The notes under the pieces: generated by a model
Told to the model about the DNA's origin: nothing
Database searches by the model: none
Seen by the model: only the letters and a program-made list of their open reading frames with translations
Shown: positions 57,804 through 64,000 of the stretch, one piece after another
Layout: each line of letters begins with the position of its first letter
How positions within the stretch are numbered: the first letter of the stretch is position 1
Translations under genes and position numbers: made by a program
Source: Pseudomonas putida
GTDB taxonomy: Bacteria; Pseudomonadota; Gammaproteobacteria; Pseudomonadales; Pseudomonadaceae
DNA: 64,000 bases
Direction: 5' to 3'
NCBI RefSeq assembly: GCF_002741075.1
Contig: NZ_CP016634.1
Location: forward strand, 5,632,501 to 5,696,500

Positions 57804-58661
57804 TCAGCTTTTCCCTTCCAGGATGGCCGCATAGCCTTCCCTGTAACTCGGATACGCCGGCGCCCAGCCCAATGACCGCGCCCGGGCATTACTGCAGCGC
57901 TTGCTACCGGTACGCCGCACGCGTTGCTCGTCCGACCATTCACTCACACCCATGTACTCGCGCAACCAGCCGACGACCTCGGCCAAGGGCGCAGGGTCGT
58001 CGTCGACGCCGATATAACAGTCGTCCAGCGCCTCTCCCCGGGCATCGGCTTGCAACAGGAACGCGATCAGCCCCGCGGCATCCTCGGCGTGAATGCGGTT
58101 ACCGTACAGCGGAGGCGTCTCGGCCACGCGGTAGCCCTGGCGCACCTGGCTTAGCAGCCATTCGCGCCCAGGCCCATAGATGCCGGTCAGACGAACGATG
58201 GTGGCTGGCAGCCCACTGTGCAGCGCCAGCTGCTCGGCCTCCAGCATTACCCGCCCCGAATAGCCTAGGGGCTCGGTGACCGCGCGCTCGTCGATCCATT
58301 CGCCATCGACCTGCCCATACACGCTGCTGCTGGACACGAACACTACCCGCCGTGGCCGCTGCCCACGCTCCGCCAGCCAGCCCAACACATGGCGTAACCC
58401 TTCGACATATGCGGCTCGGTAGCCAGCCTCATCGTGCTGGCTGGCGGCCACGCAATACACCAGGTAATCAGGCGACCCTGCAGGCCAGGCTGCGGGAATG
58501 GTCGCTTCGGACAGGTCGGCGGCAACCGGCAGTACCCCCGCAGGCAACTGCCCAACCGAACGTCGCAGCCCACTGACCCGCCAGCCTTGGTCAAGTAGCT
58601 GGCGAGCCAAGCGACCGCCGACATCACCACAACCTACGATCACTACGGACGGTTCTGACAT
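57804..58661 (-). CDS. NAD(P)-dependent SDR/nucleotide-sugar-epimerase-like protein (YeeZ-like)
   Basis: A 285-residue Rossmann-fold protein: MSEPSVVIVGCGDVGGRLARQLLDQGW is the dinucleotide motif, and FVSSSSVYGQ with LGYSGRVMLEAEQ provides the serine and a tyrosine-lysine-like region of the extended SDR family (the typical YxxxK is replaced by YSGRVM). The shape matches the YeeZ/atypical SDR proteins. It stands alone between the REP doublet and the exbB promoter. Substrate is unknown. Confidence 0.85.
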   Translation of the reverse strand: MSEPSVVIVGCGDVGGRLARQLLDQGWRVSGLRRSVGQLPAGVLPVAADLSEATIPAAWPAGSPDYLVYCVAASQHDEAGYRAAYVEGLRHVLGWLAERGQRPRRVVFVSSSSVYGQVDGEWIDERAVTEPLGYSGRVMLEAEQLALHSGLPATIVRLTGIYGPGREWLLSQVRQGYRVAETPPLYGNRIHAEDAAGLIAFLLQADARGEALDDCYIGVDDDPAPLAEVVGWLREYMGVSEWSDEQRVRRTGSKRCSNARARSLGWAPAYPSYREGYAAILEGKS

Positions 58662-58690
58662 CTCTCAACTCCCTGCGCCAATGGTTCACG

Positions 58691-58777
58691 CTAGCCGGAC
58701 TAATCGATAGGCGGCTAGACGATGGTTAAAAAAGGCAACATTATTACTTCTGCTAACAAGAATTACTTGCAATAATG
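58691..58777. promoter_or_regulatory. exbB upstream region with two inverted repeats
   Basis: CTAGCCG (58691-58697) / CGGCTAG (58712-58718), and CATTATT (58739-58745) / AATAATG (58771-58777), in an AT-rich stretch before exbB. ExbBD-TonB genes are often Fur-controlled; this AT stretch is a place for a Fur box but it does not match the 19-bp consensus well. Confidence 0.4.
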
Positions 58778-58852
58778 GCGCCCTATTTGTTCTCGGCCTG
58801 CCTCGAGGCCTTGGAGAACGTCACCTCATTTTCTTCATCAGGTCCGGCCAGC

Positions 58853-59824
58853 ATGACACGTACTCAACCCTCCGCTTCGCCAACCACATCGCGCGCATGG
58901 CGCGCCATCGCCGCGCTGACTCTCAGCCTGGTGCTGGCCCCAGCCGCCATGGCCGATGAGCCTGCCACCCCGTCCACCAATACCCCGGCTGCGGCGACCG
59001 CACCGGCAGCACCTGCCGCCCCGGCCGCGGCCGGTGAAGCCCAGACCCCTGCCGATGCTGCCAATGCTCAGGCACCTGCGGACGAAAACGTTCAGGCCCT
59101 GGTCGAAGACACCTCCCTGGGCATGGCCCACGACCTGTCTCCTTGGGGCATGTACAAGAACGCCGACGTAGTCGTCAAAGCCGTGATGATCGGCCTGGCC
59201 ATCGCCTCGCTGATCACCTGGACCATCTGGATCGCCAAGGGCTTCGAGCTGATGGGCGCCAAGCGTCGCCTGCGTGGCGAGGTCGCCCTGCTGAAGAAAG
59301 CCGCCAGTCTCAAGGATGCCAGCGACGTCGCCAACAAGGCAGGCACCCTGGCCCACACCTTGGTCCATGATGCGCTGGACGAAATGCGCCTCTCGGCCAA
59401 TGCCCGCGAGAAGGAAGGCATCAAGGAGCGTGTCAGCTTCCGCCTGGAGCGTCTGGTCGCCGCCAGCGGTCGCAGCATGAGCACCGGCACCGGCGTCCTC
59501 GCCACTATCGGCTCCACCGCCCCATTCGTGGGTCTGTTCGGTACCGTCTGGGGCATCATGAACAGCTTCATCGGTATCGCCAAGACCCAAACCACCAACC
59601 TGGCCGTGGTCGCCCCCGGCATCGCCGAAGCCCTGCTGGCCACCGCCCTGGGCCTGGTCGCGGCCATTCCGGCCGTGGTCATCTACAACGTCTTCGCCCG
59701 CTCCATCGCTGGCTACAAGGCCCAGGTCTCCGATGCCTCGGCCCAGGTACTGCTGCTGGTCAGCCGCGACCTGGACCACCAGGGTGGCGAGCGCGCCGCC
59801 CCGCACATGGTGAAAGTGGGGTAA
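58853..59824 (+). CDS. exbB: TonB energy-transducing system subunit ExbB
   Basis: A 323-residue inner-membrane protein of the MotA/TolQ/ExbB family. It has a signal-like N-terminal segment (AIAALTLSLVLAPAAMA, residues about 17-33) and an alanine-proline-rich stretch that lengthens it compared with E. coli ExbB, as known for P. putida. Three membrane helices and GSTAPFVGLFGTVWGIMNSF, the family signature, follow. It uses the proton gradient to energise TonB. ATG 58853 was chosen; an ATG at 58775 in frame is possible. It is followed by exbD after 3 bases. Confidence 0.93.
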   Translation: MTRTQPSASPTTSRAWRAIAALTLSLVLAPAAMADEPATPSTNTPAAATAPAAPAAPAAAGEAQTPADAANAQAPADENVQALVEDTSLGMAHDLSPWGMYKNADVVVKAVMIGLAIASLITWTIWIAKGFELMGAKRRLRGEVALLKKAASLKDASDVANKAGTLAHTLVHDALDEMRLSANAREKEGIKERVSFRLERLVAASGRSMSTGTGVLATIGSTAPFVGLFGTVWGIMNSFIGIAKTQTTNLAVVAPGIAEALLATALGLVAAIPAVVIYNVFARSIAGYKAQVSDASAQVLLLVSRDLDHQGGERAAPHMVKVG

Positions 59825-59827
59825 GCC

Positions 59828-60252
<425 letters not shown>

Positions 60253-60256
<4 letters not shown>

Positions 60257-60987
60257 CAACGACACGGTCCAACCTGGCGCGCTACGGCGTCAGCCTGGCG
60301 ATCGTGCTGAGCGTGCACGTGCTGGCAGTGCTGCTGACCCTGAACTGGTCGGTGCCCCAGGCCGTGGAACTGCCGCCAGCGGCCATGATGGTCGAGCTGG
60401 CGCCGCTGCCCGCACCGGCGCCACCACCACCGCCCAAGGCCGCACCACAGCCGCCAGCACCGGTTGAAGAAGCGCCGCTGCCCAAGCTGGTGGAAGCGCC
60501 CAAGCCGAAGATCGCCATCCCAAAGCCGCCCAAGCCCAAGGCCAAGCCTCAACCGCCCAAGCCTGAGAAGAAGCCCGAGCCGCCAAAGGATCTGCCACCG
60601 GCCAAGGAAGAAGTCGCGGACACACCGCCAAGCAACACGCCACCGCAAAAATCGGCGGCACCGGCACCGAGCATCGCGTCCAACAGCAATGCCCTGCCGA
60701 CCTGGCAGAGCGACTTGCTGCGTCACCTGGCCAAATACAAGCGGTACCCGGAGGACGCTCGCCGCCGCGGCCTGCAAGGTATCAACCGGCTGCGTTTCGT
60801 GGTCGACGCCGAGGGCAAGGTGCTGTCGTTCGCGCTGGCCGGTGGTTCGGGCAGCGCAGCGCTGGACCGGGCGACCCTGGAGATGATCCGCCGGGCACAA
60901 CCAGTGCCCAAGCCGCCGAAGGAATTGCTGAACAATGGTCAGATCGAAGTTGTAGCGCCGTTCGTCTACTCGCTGGACCGTCGCTGA
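60253..60987 (+). CDS. tonB: Energy transducer TonB
   Basis: A 244-residue periplasm-spanning protein: an N-terminal membrane anchor (GVSLAIVLSVHVLAVLLTLNW) with the SLAIVLSVH pattern of TonB, a long proline/lysine-rich rod (residues 45-135, repeated PPKP and KPQPPKPEKKP), and a C-terminal TonB domain (YPEDARRRGLQGINRLRFVVDAEGKVLSFALAGGSG). It drives uptake through outer-membrane siderophore and vitamin receptors. The start ATG overlaps exbD by four bases. Confidence 0.95.
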
Positions 60988-61020
60988 TACTTTTGTTTCT
61001 GTCACAAAACAGCAAGTCTG

Positions 61021-61083
61021 ATAACGTGCGTCTATCGATTGCAGCCGCTATGCTGGGGCCGCAACTTCATGGACGCACGTTAT
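61021..61083. promoter_or_regulatory. 12-bp perfect inverted repeat covering the oxyR start codon
   Basis: ATAACGTGCGTC (61021-61032) and GACGCACGTTAT (61072-61083) are exact inverse copies with 39 bases between. The right arm includes the first two bases of the oxyR ATG (61082-61084). In mRNA it would form a stem that hides the start codon and the ribosome-binding region; on DNA it could be an operator. Confidence 0.6.
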
Positions 61084-62008
61084 GACCCTTACAGAATTAC
61101 GCTACATCGTCACACTCGCCCAGGAGCAGCATTTCGGCCACGCCGCCGAGCGTTGCCATGTCAGCCAGCCGACCCTGTCGGTTGGTGTGAAGAAACTCGA
61201 GGACGAGCTTGGCGTGCTGATCTTCGAGCGCAGCAAGAGCGCGGTGCGCCTGACCCCGGTCGGCGAAAGCATCGTTGCCCAAGCGCAGAAGGTCCTGGAG
61301 CAGGCCCAGGGTATTCGCGAACTCGCCCAGGCCGGCAAGAACCAGCTCACCGCACCGCTCAAGGTCGGTGCCATCTATACCGTCGGTCCCTACCTCTTCC
61401 CGCACCTCATTCCGCAGCTGCACCGGGTCGCCCCGCAGATGCCGCTGTACATCGAAGAGAACTTCACTCACGTGCTGCGCGAGAAGCTGCGCAATGGTGA
61501 GCTGGACGCCGTGATCATCGCCCTGCCGTTCAACGAAGCCGACGTGCTGACGCTGCCGCTGTACGACGAGCCGTTCTACGCGCTGATGCCCGCCGATCAC
61601 CCCTGGACCGCCAAGAAGACCATCGACACGGCCATGCTCAATGACAAGAGCCTGCTGCTGCTCGGCGAAGGTCACTGCTTCCGCGACCAGGTACTGGAGG
61701 CCTGCCCGACCATCAACAAGGGTGGCGAAGGCTCCAAGCACACCACGGTCGAATCCAGCTCGCTGGAAACCATCCGCCACATGGTCGCCTCCGGCCTTGG
61801 CGTGTCGATCCTGCCGCTGTCGGCCGTACACAGCCACCATTACGCCCCGGGCGTGATCGAAGTACGCCCGCTCACGGCGCCTTCGCCATTCCGCACCGTG
61901 GCCATCGCCTGGCGCGCCAGCTTCCCGCGGCCCAAGGCCATCGAGATCCTCGCCGACTCGATCCGCCTCTGCTCGGTAGCCAAGCCGCCTGCGGAAAAAT
62001 CGGCCTGA
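61082..62008 (+). CDS. oxyR: Hydrogen peroxide-sensing LysR-type activator OxyR
   Basis: A 308-residue LysR regulator of the peroxide response. The redox cysteines are at positions 199 and 208 in EGHCFRDQVLEACPTIN, exactly as in E. coli OxyR, and the helix-turn-helix signature AAERCHVSQPTLSVGVKKLEDELG is intact. It activates catalase, alkyl hydroperoxide reductase and others. It stops 3 bases before recG, so the two are probably transcribed together, the standard Pseudomonas arrangement. The start codon has no convincing Shine-Dalgarno and lies in a strong inverted repeat. Confidence 0.96.
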   Translation: MTLTELRYIVTLAQEQHFGHAAERCHVSQPTLSVGVKKLEDELGVLIFERSKSAVRLTPVGESIVAQAQKVLEQAQGIRELAQAGKNQLTAPLKVGAIYTVGPYLFPHLIPQLHRVAPQMPLYIEENFTHVLREKLRNGELDAVIIALPFNEADVLTLPLYDEPFYALMPADHPWTAKKTIDTAMLNDKSLLLLGEGHCFRDQVLEACPTINKGGEGSKHTTVESSSLETIRHMVASGLGVSILPLSAVHSHHYAPGVIEVRPLTAPSPFRTVAIAWRASFPRPKAIEILADSIRLCSVAKPPAEKSA

Positions 62009-62011
62009 CCC

Positions 62012-64000
62012 ATGACCGAGCTGTCGACTCTCCCGGTCACCACCCTCAAGGGTGTCGGCGAGGCCATGGCCGAGAAGCTGGCCAAAGTGGGTCTGGAGAA
62101 CCTCCAAGACCTGCTGTTCCACCTGCCGCTGCGCTACCAGGACCGAACCCGCGTGGTGCCTATCGGGGCTTTGCGCCCAGGCCAGGATGCGGTGATCGAA
62201 GGGGTGGTCAGCGGTGCCGACGTGACCATGGGCAAGCGTCGCAGCCTGGTGGTGCGCCTGGGGGACGGCACCGGCGTGCTGAGCCTGCGCTTCTACCATT
62301 TCAGCAATGCCCAGAAGGAAGGCCTCAAGCGTGGCACCCATTTGCGCTGCTACGGCGAGGCCCGCCCCGGTGCCTCAGGGCTGGAGATCTATCACCCGGA
62401 GTACCGCGCGCTCAATGGCAGTGAACCCGCGCCGCCCGTCGAACAGACCCTGACGCCGATCTATCCGAGCACCGAAGGTCTGACCCAACAACGGCTGCGC
62501 CTGCTGTGCCAGCAGAGCCTGGCCATGCTCGGCCCGCGCAGCCTGCCAGATTGGCTGCCCGACGAATTGGCCCGGGATTACCATCTGGCGCCGCTGGACG
62601 ATGCGATCCGCTACCTGCACAACCCACCTGCCGACGCTGACCTCGACGAACTCGCCGAAGGCCAGCATTGGGCCCAGCATCGCCTGGCCTTCGAAGAGCT
62701 GCTGACCCATCAACTTTCCCAGCAACGCCTGCGTGAAAGCCTGCGCGCCCTGCGTGCCCCGGTACTGCCCAAGGCTAGCCGTCTGCCGGCCCAGTATCTG
62801 GCCAACCTGGGCTTCAGCCCCACCGGCGCGCAGCAACGCGTCGGCAACGAGATCGCCTACGACCTTAGCCAGCCAGAGCCAATGATGCGTCTGGTTCAGG
62901 GCGACGTGGGCGCTGGCAAGACCGTGGTCGCCGCCCTCGCCGCCTTGCAGGCCCTGGAAGCCGGCTATCAGGTGGCCCTGATGGCGCCCACCGAGATTCT
63001 CGCCGAGCAGCACTACCTGACCTTCAAACGCTGGCTCGAGCCCTTGGGCATCGAGGTGGCCTGGCTGGCTGGCAAGCTCAAGGGCAAGGCCCGCGCCAGC
63101 GCCCTGGAACAGATCGCCAGCGGCGTGCCGATGGTGGTCGGCACCCATGCGCTGTTCCAGGAGGAAGTGAAATTCCGCCGCCTGGCCCTGGCGATCATCG
63201 ACGAGCAACACCGGTTTGGCGTCCAGCAGCGCCTGGCCTTGCGCCAAAAAGGCGTAGACGGCGCGCTCTGCCCGCACCAGTTGATCATGACCGCCACCCC
63301 GATTCCTCGTACGCTGGCCATGAGCGCATATGCCGACCTGGACACCTCGATCCTCGACGAACTACCCCCTGGCCGTACCCCGGTCAACACCGTGCTGGTG
63401 GCTGACAGCCGGCGCTTCGAAGTGGTCGAGCGGGTCCGCGCGGCCTGCGCCGAAGGACGCCAGGCGTATTGGGTCTGCACCCTGATCGAAGAGTCGGAGG
63501 AACTGACCTGCCAGGCGGCCGAAAGCACCTTTGAGGAACTGGGCAGCGCCCTGGGCGAGCTACGGGTCGGCCTGATCCACGGGCGCATGAAACCGGCGGA
63601 AAAAGCCGCGGTGATGGCCGAGTTCAAGGCCGGCAACCTTCAGTTGCTGGTGGCGACCACCGTGATCGAAGTTGGCGTGGACGTCCCCAATGCCAGCCTG
63701 ATGATCATCGAGAACCCCGAGCGCCTGGGCCTTGCCCAGTTGCACCAGCTACGTGGCCGGGTGGGCCGGGGCAGCGCGGTCAGCCATTGCGTGCTGCTCT
63801 ATCACCCGCCTCTGTCGCAGATCGGCCGCGAACGCCTGGGCATCATGCGCGAAACCAACGACGGCTTCGTCATCGCCGAGAAAGACCTGGAACTGCGCGG
63901 CCCCGGCGAAATGCTCGGTACCCGCCAGACCGGCCTGCTGCAGTTCAAGGTGGCCGACCTGATGCGCGACGCGGACCTGCTCCCTGCCGTGCGTGATGCA
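62012..64000 (+). CDS. recG: ATP-dependent DNA helicase RecG (truncated by the window end)
   Basis: At least 663 residues are present; no stop is reached before the window edge, and RecG is about 692 residues, so roughly 30 are missing. The N-terminal wedge domain with an OB fold (residues 1-150), the Walker A motif VQGDVGAGKTVV, DEQH box IIDEQHRFGVQQRLAL, TATPIPRTLAM and VGLIHGRMK motif V, and QLHQLRGRVGRG motif VI are all seen. It remodels stalled forks and Holliday junctions. It begins 3 bases after oxyR with a plain ATG. Confidence 0.95.
   Translation, partial: MTELSTLPVTTLKGVGEAMAEKLAKVGLENLQDLLFHLPLRYQDRTRVVPIGALRPGQDAVIEGVVSGADVTMGKRRSLVVRLGDGTGVLSLRFYHFSNAQKEGLKRGTHLRCYGEARPGASGLEIYHPEYRALNGSEPAPPVEQTLTPIYPSTEGLTQQRLRLLCQQSLAMLGPRSLPDWLPDELARDYHLAPLDDAIRYLHNPPADADLDELAEGQHWAQHRLAFEELLTHQLSQQRLRESLRALRAPVLPKASRLPAQYLANLGFSPTGAQQRVGNEIAYDLSQPEPMMRLVQGDVGAGKTVVAALAALQALEAGYQVALMAPTEILAEQHYLTFKRWLEPLGIEVAWLAGKLKGKARASALEQIASGVPMVVGTHALFQEEVKFRRLALAIIDEQHRFGVQQRLALRQKGVDGALCPHQLIMTATPIPRTLAMSAYADLDTSILDELPPGRTPVNTVLVADSRRFEVVERVRAACAEGRQAYWVCTLIEESEELTCQAAESTFEELGSALGELRVGLIHGRMKPAEKAAVMAEFKAGNLQLLVATTVIEVGVDVPNASLMIIENPERLGLAQLHQLRGRVGRGSAVSHCVLLYHPPLSQIGRERLGIMRETNDGFVIAEKDLELRGPGEMLGTRQTGLLQFKVADLMRDADLLPAVRDA

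Noticed and set aside
58755..58762. AACAAGAA upstream of exbB as a Crc/Hfq motif
   Set aside because: It fits AANAANAA but lies about 90 bases before the chosen start codon; only if translation began at 58775 would it be well placed.

Overview
The window is a continuous stretch of GC-rich gammaproteobacterial chromosome, almost certainly from the Pseudomonas putida group. The gene order (amaB/amaA, hglS, rep, xpt, dadRAX, rpmBG, radC, coaBC, dut, algC, argB, pyrE, crc, rph, gmk, rpoZ, spoT, exbBD-tonB, oxyR, recG) is the one I recall for P. putida and, in part, P. aeruginosa. Many intergenic gaps carry the 'TTCGCGGGTAAACCCGCTCC' type REP element typical of P. putida. I see no insertion sequence, prophage, integron, CRISPR array, tRNA or rRNA, and no clearly broken gene. 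The last gene, recG, runs off the right edge.

Layout. 0-6.3 kb: a KefB-like antiporter, a LysR regulator, and a minus-strand group of three genes (Tat-exported amidohydrolase, membrane-anchored ABM-domain protein, isochorismatase-like hydrolase) of unknown substrate. 6.4-7.9 kb: an MscS channel fused to a cyclic-nucleotide-binding domain. 8-13.6 kb: lysine/pipecolate catabolism (amaA, amaB, a LysR gene, hglS). 13.6-18 kb: a LysR regulator, a MATE pump and a GGDEF/EAL protein. 18-24 kb: rep, xpt, an acetyl-CoA hydrolase/transferase, cytochrome c5 and the polyamine regulator pauR. 24-27.6 kb: D-alanine catabolism (dadX, ridA, dadA) with the divergent Lrp-type gene dadR. 27.6-36.8 kb: small metal or stress proteins, a puuB-type oxidase, a MocR regulator, a phospholipase-D-like lipoprotein, an MFS transporter, the aldehyde dehydrogenase kauB, a cupin and an I78-like protein. 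36.8-48.9 kb: housekeeping genes (rpmG, rpmB, radC, coaBC, dut, algC, argB, pyrE, crc, rph, yicC, gmk). 48.9-53.8 kb: an APC permease, puuD, puuA and a LysR gene. 53.8-64 kb: rpoZ-spoT-ridA, a lipoprotein, a nucleotide-sugar-epimerase-like protein, exbB-exbD-tonB, oxyR and recG.

How it works together. All four enzymes of the gamma-glutamylated putrescine route to GABA (PuuA, PuuB, PuuC/KauB, PuuD) plus a likely permease and the regulator PauR lie in one 30-kb span, scattered over separate transcription units. AmaA-AmaB and HglS carry out steps of D-lysine/L-pipecolate breakdown to D-2-hydroxyglutarate. crc, the co-repressor of catabolite repression, is in the same window, and the cupin gene opposite kauB has a perfect Crc/Hfq 'AANAANAA' motif next to its ribosome-binding site. 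No obviously new defence or mobile system is present. The most unusual unexplained signals are a perfect 12-bp inverted repeat that covers the oxyR start codon, paired half-sites in the kauB/cupin promoter region, an inverted repeat upstream of pauR, and two REP doublets sharing a conserved long linker.
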